The position numbers and the translations under genes are program-made. From positions 248,001 through 312,000 of the forward strand of contig NZ_JAERPO010000002.1 in the NCBI RefSeq assembly GCF_016734905.1: a stretch of 64,000 nt of DNA. Direction: 5' to 3'. Of this stretch, positions 1-8,168 are shown piece after piece. The stretch's first letter is position 1; each line of letters opens with the position of its first letter. Source of the DNA: Sphingopyxis jiangsuensis. Lineage in GTDB: Bacteria; Pseudomonadota; Alphaproteobacteria; Sphingomonadales; Sphingomonadaceae. The notes beneath the pieces were generated by a model, which saw only the letters and a list, made by a program, of their open reading frames with translations, ran no database searches and was not told the DNA's origin.

Positions 1-1
1 C

Positions 2-367
2 AAAAGCCTCGGCCTGCGCACCCGCGGCGTCCGCGTCGTCTCCTGCCCCAGCTGCGCGCGCCAGGGCTTCGACGTCATCCGCACCGTGCAAGCGCTCGAA
101 GACGCGCTCAGTCACATCAAGACCCCGATGAGCCTCTCGGTATTGGGCTGCGTCGTCAACGGCCCCGGCGAAGCGCGCGAAACCGACATCGGCATCACCG
201 GCGGCGGCAACGGCAAGCATATGGTCTATCTCTCGGGCGTCACCGACCACCATGTCGCCGACGCCGACATGATCGGCCATATCGTCAAGCTGGTCGAGGC
301 CAAGGCGGCCGAGATCGACGCGGGCCATTCGGTGAGCATGGACGTCGCGCACGGCAAGGCGGCGTGA
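2..367 (+). CDS. ispG: 4-hydroxy-3-methylbut-2-enyl diphosphate synthase, C-terminal part (5' end outside window)
   Basis: This is the last 121 codons of IspG (GcpE), the iron-sulfur enzyme of the MEP isoprenoid pathway that reduces MEcPP to HMBPP in the cytoplasm. The fragment has the cluster-binding CPSC pair about 15 residues from the window edge, and the third ligand region [10 protein letters not shown], in which Cys and Glu complete the site. The open frame runs unbroken from the first bases of the window, so the start lies outside. The C-terminus ends in a short Ala/Lys tail. The stop codon overlaps the GTG start of the next gene (GTGA), so the two are probably co-translated. Family assignment is firm. 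Confidence 0.96.
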   Translation, partial: KSLGLRTRGVRVVSCPSCARQGFDVIRTVQALEDALSHIKTPMSLSVLGCVVNGPGEARETDIGITGGGNGKHMVYLSGVTDHHVADADMIGHIVKLVEAKAAEIDAGHSVSMDVAHGKAA

Positions 368-909
368 CAATATACTGGTCAGCATTTTCATGGGAGGCTT
401 TTGCCACCCTCCTGACTGGTTTGGCTGCCGTTATCGCTGCTTGGAGCATAGGTCATCGACAGCTAAAGATTCAGGAACAAAATCAGCGATTCCACGAGGC
501 CCAAACATCTCGAGATTTTGGACTAAGGGAACAGGCGTTCAGAAATGAACTTCTTGATCGTCGCCTTGAATGCATAGCAATAATAAGAAGAGTTTCATCC
601 GCTTGGTCACGCGACGCACGCATCGAAGACGAGGAATGGCAGGAACTTATTCTCACTTTCCAGCAAGCACAGCTCATTTTTCCAAAATCAATATCGGATT
701 CGATCGGTGTTGCCTTGGAAAGCTCGTTTCGGCAACGCGTACATCTGAATCGATCACAAGACCTGTACAGGAGAGGTAACGAAAAGAAGGCTCAAGAACA
801 TCAGGAAAAGGCTTTCAAGGCGGAAGATGAGCTTATGGAAGTGATGATAGGCCTGCTTGAACGAATGATTGACGCTACTCGAATTCACGAACGCCAAGAT
901 CCGAACTGA
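364..909 (+). CDS. hypothetical membrane-anchored coiled-coil protein, AT-rich
   Basis: I do not recognise this 181-residue protein. Residues about 9 to 28 form one hydrophobic segment. The rest is charged and mostly helical, rich in Gln, Glu, Arg and Lys with coiled-coil character and no catalytic motif I can name. It would sit in the inner membrane with a cytoplasmic helical tail. Codon use is clearly more AT-rich than ispG before it and the acetyltransferase after it, which suggests horizontal acquisition. It is nonetheless fitted tightly into the operon: its GTG start overlaps the ispG stop (GTGA) and its TGA overlaps the ATG of the next gene (TGATG). The start is the only candidate that uses the whole hydrophobic segment. 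Confidence 0.72.
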   Translation: MTIYWSAFSWEAFATLLTGLAAVIAAWSIGHRQLKIQEQNQRFHEAQTSRDFGLREQAFRNELLDRRLECIAIIRRVSSAWSRDARIEDEEWQELILTFQQAQLIFPKSISDSIGVALESSFRQRVHLNRSQDLYRRGNEKKAQEHQEKAFKAEDELMEVMIGLLERMIDATRIHERQDPN

Positions 910-1394
910 TGACCCTGACCATCCGCCTCGCCACCGCCGCCGACCTGCCGCTGATCGCTGGGTTCATCCGCGACCTCGCCGATTATGAAAAGCTGTCGCA
1001 CGAAGTCCGTTTCGACGAGGCAAAGCTCGGCGAAAACCTCTTCGGCCCACGCCCCTATGCCGAAGTGATCATCGGAGAGATCGACGGGTCGCCGCAGGGC
1101 TTCGCGCTCTTCTTCCACAATTTCTCGACCTTCGAGGGGCGTCCCGGCATCTACCTCGAAGACCTGTTCGTCCGTCCCGAAGCGCGCGGGTCGGGGCTTG
1201 GCAAGGCACTCCTCGCCCATCTGGCAAGATTGTGCATCGAACGCGACTGCGCGCGGCTCGAATGGTCGGTGCTCGACTGGAACGAACCGGCGATCGGTTT
1301 CTACAAAAGCCTCGGCGCGCGGATGATGGACGAATGGACGGTAATGCGAGTCGATGGCGACGCGCTGGCGCGGTTCGCCGTCCCGGCTGGGTGA
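909..1394 (+). CDS. GNAT family N-acetyltransferase
   Basis: A 161-residue GCN5-related acetyltransferase that transfers acetyl from acetyl-CoA to an amine. The acetyl-CoA loop RGSGLGKA lies at residues 93 to 100. The C-terminal WSVLDWNEPAIGFYKSLGA pattern (about 119-137) is typical of the diamine/thialysine acetyltransferase branch (SSAT-like), so a small polyamine-like or amino-acid-like substrate is possible, but it cannot be fixed from sequence. Its ATG overlaps the stop of the AT-rich gene upstream by one base. Codon use returns to the normal high-GC pattern, so before the insertion this gene may have followed ispG directly. Confidence 0.9.
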   Translation: MTLTIRLATAADLPLIAGFIRDLADYEKLSHEVRFDEAKLGENLFGPRPYAEVIIGEIDGSPQGFALFFHNFSTFEGRPGIYLEDLFVRPEARGSGLGKALLAHLARLCIERDCARLEWSVLDWNEPAIGFYKSLGARMMDEWTVMRVDGDALARFAVPAG

Positions 1395-1549
1395 CCTGTC
1401 GGAAAAATAGCGGCATTCCAATCGCCAAGACGCGATATTTGCCGCCACGTCGAAAACATGGTCTGATGCGCCCGGGGCCGCATGGATGCTCGCCCAACGC
1501 GAGCGGTCCGGTCACCCGACACGGGGACCGGCATTGACGGGGACACATA

Positions 1550-2017
1550 ATGCAGACCAAGTTTTTGACCGCTTCGGCGGCGCTTTTCCTTATGGGCGCG
1601 GCGCAGGTCGCACACGCCCAGATGCCGACATGGTCGGCCGAACAGGCCGCAGCATGGAAAGTCATCGAACAAAGCTGGGTCGACGATGTCGCACAGAATG
1701 GCAAATGGCCCGCCGACTACGCCGACCCGCAAATGGTCGTCTGGTCGTCCGAATATGCCGGGCCGCGCGGCAAGGATTCGGCGATCCGCTGGACCAAGTT
1801 CCAGAACGGCCAGGGCAAGACGCTGCAATATGAGCTGAGCCCGCAGTCGATTTCGCTCAGCGGCAACACAGCGGTCGTCACCTATGCGCTGACGATCGTG
1901 ACGCAGCGCGGCACCGAAAAGCCCGACTGGTCCAAGGAAGCAATCGTCGAAACGCTGGTGCGCAGCGGCAGCAACTGGAAATTCCTGTCCTCGACGAGCT
2001 TCTCTCTGGATAAATGA
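1550..2017 (+). CDS. secreted SnoaL/NTF2-like (DUF4440-type) protein
   Basis: A 155-residue protein with a Sec signal peptide (cleavage near AHAQ, residue 23). The mature part has the alpha-plus-beta cone pattern of SnoaL/NTF2-like proteins: an early helix around VIEQSWVDDV, a WSSEYAGPRGKDSAIRW segment, and later strands containing VVTYALTI and NWKFLSSTSF. Members of this superfamily bind or turn over small hydrophobic ligands, but no specific function can be assigned. A GGGGACAC stretch precedes the ATG. The gene stands alone between the acetyltransferase and a converging protease gene. The 155-bp gap before it shows no clear promoter or gene. Confidence 0.8.
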   Translation: MQTKFLTASAALFLMGAAQVAHAQMPTWSAEQAAAWKVIEQSWVDDVAQNGKWPADYADPQMVVWSSEYAGPRGKDSAIRWTKFQNGQGKTLQYELSPQSISLSGNTAVVTYALTIVTQRGTEKPDWSKEAIVETLVRSGSNWKFLSSTSFSLDK

Positions 2018-2025
2018 GACGGCGA

Positions 2026-2053
2026 CCCCCGGCCCGCAATCGCGGACCGGGGG
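2026..2053. terminator. bidirectional hairpin between converging genes
   Basis: The arms CCCCCGG-C-CCGC and GCGG-A-CCGGGGG pair with one mismatch around the loop AATC. It sits in the 44-bp gap between the stop codons of the converging SnoaL-like and S41 protease genes. No long T run follows on either strand, so termination is inferred from position and stability. Confidence 0.55.
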
Positions 2054-2061
2054 AGGTCATT

Positions 2062-3156
2062 TCATTTGGCTGTGGTCGCGACCTTCGGCTTGCGTCGCTC
2101 CATCGACCGCGTCGGCATATGGGTGTCGGACAGGCGTTTTGCTTCATCCGCCGCGATGCCGAGGTCGGTGAGCGCGACTTCGAGCGCGCGTTCGGGCGCG
2201 ACGTCGACGTCGGGCTGGACGCCGTCGCCTTCCCAATCCTTGCCCGTCACCGGATCATAGGTGCGCCCGACCGGGATGAAGGCGCCGAAATCTCCGCCGA
2301 GTTCCTGCCCGCCGCCGAAATGGTTTGCGCCGCCCGTCGCAGCGCCGATCAGTTTGGCACGTCCCGTATGTTTCATCGACAGGGCGAAATGCTCCGCCGC
2401 CGACCGCGATGCGCCCGAGGTGAGCAGATAGACCTTGGCATCGCGCAGCCTTTTGTCTTCATTCGGCATCACCCAATGTTCGCGCGTCACCATCGCCGGA
2501 TCGCCCTTGACGCGGCGCAACGTCGGGCCGTCGCCGAGCATGAAGCCCTTGGCATCGACCGAGGCGCGCACCGCCATCGTGACGAGCCGCGTCGGCTTGT
2601 CGAACAGCCACGGAAACATCGCGTCCATCTGCGCCATGCCGCCGCCATTGTGGGTTCGGATGTCGTAAATGATCGCCTTCGCATCGGCATGGTCGGCCAT
2701 GAACTTTGCCGCAGCCGCGGTCGTCGCGTCGTCGTGAGGGAAGCCATTGAAGCGGATATAGGCGATGCCCGGCGCGATCCAGCCAGCCTGCTCGATCGGT
2801 GCAGGCATCGGCGGCGCGCTGCCCGCGCCCGGCGGCGGCGCGGTGACCCCCGCGCGCACGCGGATATGCCCGTCGGGCGAAACCGACTGCACCGTCGTCT
2901 CAAGCGCCCGGGCAAGCTCTTCGCCGGTCAGCTTCGCAAAACGTCCTGACGCAATCCCTGCGCGCAACGCGTCGGCATAGCGTTTGCCGATATCGGCATA
3001 GACATAATCGTCCTCGAGCAGCTTCGCGTAATTTTCGGCGATCTGATCCGGGGAAACGGTTTCGGCCGCCAACGCCGCAGGCGGCGCGACTAGGGGAAGC
3101 GTGGCAAGTCCGGCACCGACGAAAAGGCCGGACGCGAGAAGCGCGGTACGAATCAT
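2062..3156 (-). CDS. S41 family peptidase (IRBP/tricorn-like TSPc domain), exported
   Basis: A 364-residue serine protease of family S41 with an N-terminal signal peptide (hydrophobic to about residue 30), so probably periplasmic. The Ser-containing signature SGASRSAAEH lies near residue 252, followed by the GAATGGAN loop, and SPDGHIRV lies near 95. The loop has the GG form of IRBP-type members, not the GK form of CtpA. The usual PDZ domain of CtpA is not evident. I chose the ATG at 3156 because GGAGG lies five bases upstream; a TTG twelve bases earlier lacks such a site. An inverted repeat at 3217-3230 lies in its promoter region. Substrate unknown. Confidence 0.9.
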   Translation of the reverse strand: MIRTALLASGLFVGAGLATLPLVAPPAALAAETVSPDQIAENYAKLLEDDYVYADIGKRYADALRAGIASGRFAKLTGEELARALETTVQSVSPDGHIRVRAGVTAPPPGAGSAPPMPAPIEQAGWIAPGIAYIRFNGFPHDDATTAAAAKFMADHADAKAIIYDIRTHNGGGMAQMDAMFPWLFDKPTRLVTMAVRASVDAKGFMLGDGPTLRRVKGDPAMVTREHWVMPNEDKRLRDAKVYLLTSGASRSAAEHFALSMKHTGRAKLIGAATGGANHFGGGQELGGDFGAFIPVGRTYDPVTGKDWEGDGVQPDVDVAPERALEVALTDLGIAADEAKRLSDTHMPTRSMERRKPKVATTAK

Positions 3157-3216
3157 GAAATCCTCCAAACAAACCCCGGTTCGCCAGGAGGTGTATCATT
3201 TCACCAATACACGTCA

Positions 3217-3230
3217 ACTACGATTGTAGT
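3217..3230. promoter_or_regulatory. candidate BlaI/MecI-type operator upstream of the S41 protease
   Basis: ACTACGATTGTAGT is a 14-base palindrome with one mismatched pair, 61 bases upstream of the protease ATG. It resembles the ACTACA/TGTAGT operators of BlaI/MecI/CopY regulators, which often control protease and beta-lactam response genes. No such regulator is in the window, so assignment rests on the palindrome alone. Confidence 0.4.
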
Positions 3231-3239
3231 CGATACTGC

Positions 3240-3440
3240 TCACCGCTTGCGCGCGAACCAGACGAGCGCAACGCCGATCAGGGCCAGCACCGTTCCGTTG
3301 CGCGTCCATGTCAGATCGCCCAGCATGAAGCTGCTCGACGGCCAGCGCACGATATCGAGCCCCTGCAATATCCACAGCGCTCCCATCATGATCGCGGCAA
3401 TCCCGACGACCGCCATCAACCCTTTGACCACGCCCATCAT
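3240..3440 (-). CDS. small two-TM membrane protein
   Basis: A 66-residue protein with hydrophobic segments at about 5-28 and 49-62, separated by a loop with WPSSSFMLGDLTWTRNG, and ending in basic residues. I know it only as a conserved hypothetical of sphingomonads. It lies 10 bases downstream of the acyltransferase gene on the same strand, so the two probably share a transcript. GGGAGG precedes the ATG. No function can be proposed beyond an inner-membrane location. Confidence 0.7.
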   Translation of the reverse strand: MMGVVKGLMAVVGIAAIMMGALWILQGLDIVRWPSSSFMLGDLTWTRNGTVLALIGVALVWFARKR

Positions 3441-3450
3441 CTCCCTCCCC

Positions 3451-4590
3451 CTATTTGCGTTGCAGCCCGATCAGCGGGCGCAGCCATCCGATGCTGCGCC
3501 CGATCGCGTAAAAAAGCCAGCATCCCGCAACGGTGACCGTAACGAGGGTCAGGAAGGAGGGCAGCGCCGCCACCTCCGCCCGCAGCAATAGCCAGCCTGC
3601 CACGACGATGATCGTCTGGTGGACGATGTAAAAGGGAAACACCGCCTCGGCCAGCGTGGTGCGCCAGCGATGCTCGCGGTTCCAGAAGCGGTCGGCGATG
3701 CCGACGAGCGCGACGATCATTGCCCAGCCCTGCACCAGCCGCGCGACATCGAAGGGGATGCCGACCCAATCGGGTGCGGGAATATTGCCGGGCCAGTTCC
3801 ATTCGACCCAGCTCACAAAGGCAAAGGCCGCGATCGCGATTGCCAGCCCCGCCCGCCAGCAGCGCGCGACCGCGGCAAACTGCTCCGGCCGGACGCGGAG
3901 CAGCCAACCGATGGCGAACGGTATCAGATAATGAAGATGCGACGGCCCGTCGTCGACCAGCGCGTGCGTTTCGTCATGTTCGGGGAAGAGCGCATAGATC
4001 AGCAGCCACCCCGCAAGCGGCACCATCAACATGCGCCATCCCTTGAGCAGACGCGCCGCGCCGTCGGCAAGCCGCGCGCGCAGCGTTTCGGGGAACCATG
4101 CCATCACCCCCGCCGCGAGCAGCGTATAGACCCAGAGATAGACGACGAACCACAGATGCTGCCACGTCGGCAGTATAATACCGTCGAGCGCGCCGAAGCG
4201 GAAATAATCTTGCGTCCAGAAATGCACGAAACCGCCGCGATAGCCGTGCTGAACCATCAATTCGATCCACGGCTGCGGAGGGATGACGACGATGATGCCG
4301 AAGGCGAGCGGGATCAGCAATCGCGCGCTACGCGACCGCACGAACGCGCCGCCGCCTCCAAGCTTCGCGAACAGCGCCGCGCTTGCATAGCCCGACACGA
4401 GGAACAGCAGCGGCAGCCGCCAACTGTTCGTCGCCCGCATCGGGATCGCGACCCAATCCATCGGCTCGGCAATTTTCACATGCCAGCCCCAGGGCACGAA
4501 ATACATCCCGATATGATAGAGGATCAGCAGCCCGAACGCCCCGATCCGCAGCCAATCCATGCCAAGGTGGCGCGTGGCGGTTATGCGCAA
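3451..4590 (-). CDS. acyltransferase 3 family membrane protein
   Basis: A 379-residue polytopic protein of the acyltransferase 3 (OafA/NodX-like) family, which moves acyl groups onto extracytoplasmic glycans or lipids. It starts with the family hallmark MDWLRIGAFGLLILYH (the Arg and His are conserved), continues with about ten hydrophobic helices, and contains the loop with WHLWFVVYLWVYTLL typical of the family. I place the start at the TTG at 4590, because AAGGGAGGGG lies six bases upstream. A longer frame would read back into the intergenic repeat at 4607. The ATG at 4560 is an alternative. The acceptor is unknown; it is followed by a small membrane protein gene. Confidence 0.87.
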   Translation of the reverse strand: MRITATRHLGMDWLRIGAFGLLILYHIGMYFVPWGWHVKIAEPMDWVAIPMRATNSWRLPLLFLVSGYASAALFAKLGGGGAFVRSRSARLLIPLAFGIIVVIPPQPWIELMVQHGYRGGFVHFWTQDYFRFGALDGIILPTWQHLWFVVYLWVYTLLAAGVMAWFPETLRARLADGAARLLKGWRMLMVPLAGWLLIYALFPEHDETHALVDDGPSHLHYLIPFAIGWLLRVRPEQFAAVARCWRAGLAIAIAAFAFVSWVEWNWPGNIPAPDWVGIPFDVARLVQGWAMIVALVGIADRFWNREHRWRTTLAEAVFPFYIVHQTIIVVAGWLLLRAEVAALPSFLTLVTVTVAGCWLFYAIGRSIGWLRPLIGLQRK

Positions 4591-4606
4591 ACTCGTCCCC
4601 TCCCTT

Positions 4607-4680
4607 GTCATCCCGGACTTGATCCGGGATCCAGGCACCATCGCGCGAATGGATCCCCGATCAAGTCCGGAATAACGAAA
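4607..4680. repeat. family A paired inverted repeat
   Basis: Two facing copies of the element GTCATCCCGGACTTGATCCG (each itself palindromic around CCGGACTTGATCCGG) separated by about 20 bases. The second copy is degenerate (GGATCCCCGATCAAGTCCGG). It lies between two same-strand genes. The same element recurs near 20.5, 21.0, 21.2, 33.6, 35.6, 36.5 and 51.1 kb. Confidence 0.85.
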
Positions 4681-4687
4681 AGATGCG

Positions 4688-6205
4688 TTACGTCACCACC
4701 CGCCAGGCCAGCTCGGCGAATTCGCACAGCAGCGGCCGCGTATCGCGCGGGTCGATGATGTCCTCGACCCCGAATTTCTCGGCGGTGCGGAAGGGCGAGC
4801 GCACGCGGTTGAGCCGCTCGCGGATCGCTTCCAGATGCGCCGCCGGGTCCTCCGCCGCCTCCAACTCGCTCTTATAGGCGACCTCGATACCGCCCTCGAT
4901 CGGCAGGCTGCCCCAGTCCCCCGACGGCCAGGCAAAGCGATATTGAAAGCGCTCGGCGTTCGACATCGCGCTGCCGGCGATGCCATAGGCGCGCCGCACG
5001 ACGACCGACGCGAGCGGCACGCTCGCGCGATAAATGGCGTTCATCGCCTGCACGCCATATCGGATGGTTCCCGTCCGCTCGGCCTCGCCGCCGATCATGA
5101 AGCCAGGATTGTCGACGAGGTGGACGATCGGCAAGCGGAACTGGTCGGCGAGCTTCACGAAGCGCTCGGCCTTTTCGCTCGTCTTCGCGTCCCACGATCC
5201 GCCGAGGTAGGATGGATCGCTCGCGAGCACCGCGACCGGCCAGCCGTCAAGTCGCGCAAAGGCGGTAATGACCGCCCGCCCCCAGCGTGCGCCCATCTCG
5301 AATAAACTCCCTGCATCGAACACCGCGTCGGCGATGCGCCGCATCGAATAGACTTGCTTCGCCTCGCGCGGGACGGTGGAAAGCAGCGCCTCGTCGCGGC
5401 GATCCGCCGGATCGCTGCACGGCGTGCGCGCAGCGCGTTCGTGGATCGAGGACGGCAGGTAAGAGAGGAAGCGCCGCGCCGCCGCAAAGGCTTCGGCCTC
5501 GCTCGCGACCTCGTCATCGACCACCCCGTTGCGCGTATGGACATCGCTGCCGCCCAGCTCCTCGCGGTCGAGCGTGTCGCCGATCGCCGCCGCGACTGCC
5601 GGCCCCGCCGCAAAAAGCTGCGACAGCCCGCGCACCATGATGCTGTAGTGGCTCGCCACGACGCGCGCCGCGCCAAGCCCGGCAGTCGGCCCGAGCGCAA
5701 GCGCGACCACCGGCACCGTGTCGAGGTTCGCAATGATCTGGTCCCAGCCCGGAACATGGGGGATATAGGTATAGCCCATATCCTCGAGCGTCTTGACCGA
5801 CCCGCCGCCGCCGGTGCCGTCGATCATCCGGATCAGCGGCAGCCGATATTCATGCGCCATCGCCTCGCACTGGACGAACTTGCGGTGCAGCGCCGCATCG
5901 GCCGCGCCGCCGCGCACGGTGAAATCGTCGGCGCTCGCGACGACCGGGCGCCCGTCGATATTGGCGCGGCCGAAGATGAAGTTCGACGCCGCCAGATCTT
6001 CCAGTTCGCCGTCGGGTCCATAGCTGCCACGCCCCGCAATCTTGCCGATCTCGCGAAAGCTGCCCGGATCGACCAGCGCCGCCAGCCGCGCGCGCGCGTC
6101 CATCTTGCCGCGCCCATGCTGACGCGCGACCTTTTCTGCGCCGCCCATCTTCTCGGCCATCGCCCGCCGCGCGGCGAGTTCGTCGACTTCCTTTTTCCAG
6201 CTCAT
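4688..6205 (-). CDS. acyl-CoA carboxylase carboxyltransferase (beta) subunit
   Basis: A 505-residue biotin-dependent carboxyltransferase of the PccB/MccB type, which moves CO2 from carboxybiotin to an acyl-CoA. Both crotonase-like halves are present: the N-terminal half with FTVRGGAAD and IRMIDGTGGGG (the oxyanion glycines), and the C-terminal half with HLVDNPGFMIGGEAERTG and VVVRRAYGIAGSAM. The length is usual for the family. I use the ATG at 6205 (MSWKKEVDELAARR); a longer upstream frame reads non-coding sequence on the far side of the divergent gene. No biotin carboxylase subunit is nearby, so its partner must be encoded elsewhere. Substrate (propionyl-, methylcrotonyl- or other acyl-CoA) cannot be fixed. 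Confidence 0.92.
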   Translation of the reverse strand: MSWKKEVDELAARRAMAEKMGGAEKVARQHGRGKMDARARLAALVDPGSFREIGKIAGRGSYGPDGELEDLAASNFIFGRANIDGRPVVASADDFTVRGGAADAALHRKFVQCEAMAHEYRLPLIRMIDGTGGGGSVKTLEDMGYTYIPHVPGWDQIIANLDTVPVVALALGPTAGLGAARVVASHYSIMVRGLSQLFAAGPAVAAAIGDTLDREELGGSDVHTRNGVVDDEVASEAEAFAAARRFLSYLPSSIHERAARTPCSDPADRRDEALLSTVPREAKQVYSMRRIADAVFDAGSLFEMGARWGRAVITAFARLDGWPVAVLASDPSYLGGSWDAKTSEKAERFVKLADQFRLPIVHLVDNPGFMIGGEAERTGTIRYGVQAMNAIYRASVPLASVVVRRAYGIAGSAMSNAERFQYRFAWPSGDWGSLPIEGGIEVAYKSELEAAEDPAAHLEAIRERLNRVRSPFRTAEKFGVEDIIDPRDTRPLLCEFAELAWRVVT

Positions 6206-6261
6206 GGCGGCGAGGCTAACTGACGTTGACGGAAACGTCATGCAAAACCTATCGTGGTGCG

Positions 6262-6744
6262 ATGATCCGTCACCTTGTCCCAGCCGTGCTGCTCTTATCC
6301 TTGTCCGCCTGCACTTCGGCGACGACACCGCCGCGTCCCGAAGCCCGCCCCTTTGCGGCAGCTCCGTCCGCTGCGGCATCGGTCGACGCGGCGCTCACGC
6401 GCGCGGCGGCGGCAAACAAGCGCGTCATCCTCATGTTCGGGCTCGACGCCTGCCACGACAGCCGCGGGCTCGCGGGCTGGTTCGAAACGCCGCGCTTCGC
6501 CGCGATGCTCGAACCGCGCTATGAAATCGTCTGGATCGATGTCGGCGCCGACCGCACATTGAACGCCGACTTGGCGGCACGTTTCGGCGTCGCTCCGATC
6601 GCCGGCACACCCACCGTCGTCATCACCGACGCAAAGGGAACGCCGCTTAACCTGACCGACGCGCCCGGCTGGCGAAACGCCGCCAGCCGCAGCGAGGACG
6701 ACATCTTCGACTATTTCGAGAAATGGGGAACGGCCAATGACTGA
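6262..6744 (+). CDS. thioredoxin-fold lipoprotein with CHDS active-site variant
   Basis: A 160-residue lipoprotein: the signal peptide ends in the lipobox LSAC (Cys about 18), followed by an Ala/Pro linker and a thioredoxin-like domain (about 50-155). The active-site position reads DACHDSRGL, so one Cys is retained and the second is Ser. This CHDS form recurs in one branch of thioredoxin-like proteins, which makes it unlikely to be a classical disulfide reductase. The cis-Pro region is GTPTVVIT. I choose the ATG at 6262 because earlier codons would precede the signal peptide with polar residues. The stop overlaps the following SDR gene by eight bases, suggesting coupling. Confidence 0.82.
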   Translation: MIRHLVPAVLLLSLSACTSATTPPRPEARPFAAAPSAAASVDAALTRAAAANKRVILMFGLDACHDSRGLAGWFETPRFAAMLEPRYEIVWIDVGADRTLNADLAARFGVAPIAGTPTVVITDAKGTPLNLTDAPGWRNAASRSEDDIFDYFEKWGTAND

Positions 6745-7516
6745 CCGGAAATTGGAAGGGCGGACGGCGCTCGTCACCGGCGCCTCGCGCGGCATCGGGC
6801 GCGGCATCGCGCTGGCGCTTGCCGACGCGGGGGCGGATATCGCGGTCAATTACACGCGCGACACGGACGCCGCCGTCGAAACCGTCGCGGCCATCGCTGC
6901 AAAAGGCCGCAAGGCACAGGCCTATCAGGCTTCGGTCGCCGACGAGGAGGCATCGGCGGCGATGATGGCCGCGATCGAGCGCGATTTCGGGCCGATATCG
7001 ATCCTGATCAACAACGCGGGCATCGCCAGCCGCGGAAAAGCTGTCGCCGATACCGAAGCGGCCGAGGTCGAAAAGCTGCTCGCCGTCCATGCCGTCGGCG
7101 CCCATCGGCTGTCGCGCCTCGCTCTCCCCCAGTTGCGCCGCCACGCGCGGAGCGACATTGTCGTCATTTCGAGCATCGCGACGCTCCACAATGCGTCGAA
7201 CGGCGCCCCCTATAATATGGCAAAAGCTGCCGGAGAGGCACTCGCACTTACCTTGGCGAAGGAAGAGATGAAGAACGGCGTCCGCGTCAACATCGTCGCC
7301 CCGTCGCTCACCGTCAGCGATATGGGCGAGCGCCTTGCGCGCGCAGTGACGGGCGAGGAGGACATCCACCACCTCGACGCCAAATTCCCCTTCGGCCGCG
7401 TGCCCACCCCCGGCGATGTCGCCGCGGCGGTGCTCTGGTTCGTCTCGGACGCGAACCCATATTGCTCGGGACAGAAGCTCAATATCGACGGCGCTGGATT
7501 GGCCAGCTTCCGCTAG
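6737..7516 (+). CDS. SDR family oxidoreductase
   Basis: A 259-residue classical short-chain dehydrogenase/reductase. The cofactor loop TGASRGIGRG is at residues 14-23, NNAG at 92-95, and the catalytic Ser-Tyr-Lys set is in VISSIA (about 145) and YNMAK (Tyr159, Lys163). The Arg in TGASRG and NYTRDTD after strand 2 suggest NADP(H) preference, though this is only indicative. The substrate is unknown; the fold resembles FabG-like 3-oxoacyl reductases. The ATG lies inside the end of the thioredoxin-like lipoprotein gene, with AATGGGGAACGG upstream. Confidence 0.92.
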   Translation: MTDRKLEGRTALVTGASRGIGRGIALALADAGADIAVNYTRDTDAAVETVAAIAAKGRKAQAYQASVADEEASAAMMAAIERDFGPISILINNAGIASRGKAVADTEAAEVEKLLAVHAVGAHRLSRLALPQLRRHARSDIVVISSIATLHNASNGAPYNMAKAAGEALALTLAKEEMKNGVRVNIVAPSLTVSDMGERLARAVTGEEDIHHLDAKFPFGRVPTPGDVAAAVLWFVSDANPYCSGQKLNIDGAGLASFR

Positions 7517-7518
7517 GC

Positions 7519-8082
7519 TCAGCTTATCCCGTGCTCGGCCGGGATATCCGCGGGCGGCCCTTCGGGCATGGCCATCAGTTCGGCCTCGCTGGCCCCGGCT
7601 TCATAGCGGGCGAGCAATTCGTCGGGATCATAATCGACGCCGACTGCATTCCGGCCGAACTTGTCGCTCTTCATATAGGCAATGGCATCCTCCGCACTGC
7701 CATGGTCGACCTGAAACTCCATCCGGTTGCCGTCGGGGTCCCGGTAATACATCGACAGTGCGATGCCGTGATGGATCGGCCAATAGGGCGTGATTCCTTC
7801 CGCCTTCAGCCGCTTGTAGGTCGCGAGCAAATCGGCGGCGCTCGCGAAGGTATAGGCGACATGATTGACCCCGATATCGCCGCGCCCGCCGTCGCCGCCG
7901 GGTTTCAACAGGTCGAGATTGGCGAAGGCAAAGCGATGATGCTCGTCGTCATAGGTCAGAAAGGCGAGCGCCGGGTCCTGATGCACGACATCGGCCTGAA
8001 AGACTTTTTTGTACCAGGCGATCATCTCGTCATAGCGCCGCGTCATATAGACGACATGCGCGAATTTGCTCGGTTTCGTCAT
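7519..8082 (-). CDS. VOC superfamily (glyoxalase/extradiol dioxygenase-like) protein
   Basis: A 187-residue vicinal-oxygen-chelate protein with two beta-alpha-beta-beta-beta modules. Likely metal ligands are His9 (FAHVVYM), His74 (VNHVAYTF) and Glu122 (DPDGNRMEFQ), the spacing expected for catechol 2,3-dioxygenase-like members. A C-terminal extension after residue 130 contains YDPDELLARYEAG. It could be a ring-cleavage dioxygenase, a glyoxalase or a non-catalytic binder; there is no aromatic pathway nearby to decide. The ATG at 8082 has GGAGGGAG upstream. The gene converges on the SDR gene with only two bases between their stops. Confidence 0.87.
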   Translation of the reverse strand: MTKPSKFAHVVYMTRRYDEMIAWYKKVFQADVVHQDPALAFLTYDDEHHRFAFANLDLLKPGGDGGRGDIGVNHVAYTFASAADLLATYKRLKAEGITPYWPIHHGIALSMYYRDPDGNRMEFQVDHGSAEDAIAYMKSDKFGRNAVGVDYDPDELLARYEAGASEAELMAMPEGPPADIPAEHGIS

Positions 8083-8168
8083 GGCCCCACTCCCTCCGGA
8101 AACCCCCTGCCATTCTGCACGCGATTGCATCGGTGTGCAAATCCGGAACCCTCGGCTAGAGCCAGCCG

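Noticed and set aside
4607-4641. N-terminal extension of the acyltransferase 3 gene into the intergenic repeat
   Set aside because: The extra residues (MVPGSRIKSGM) are translated family A repeat; a TTG with a good ribosome site lies downstream at 4590.
6262-6744. Classical thioredoxin lipoprotein with disulfide reductase function
   Set aside because: The second active-site Cys is Ser (CHDS), so a CxxC redox site is absent.
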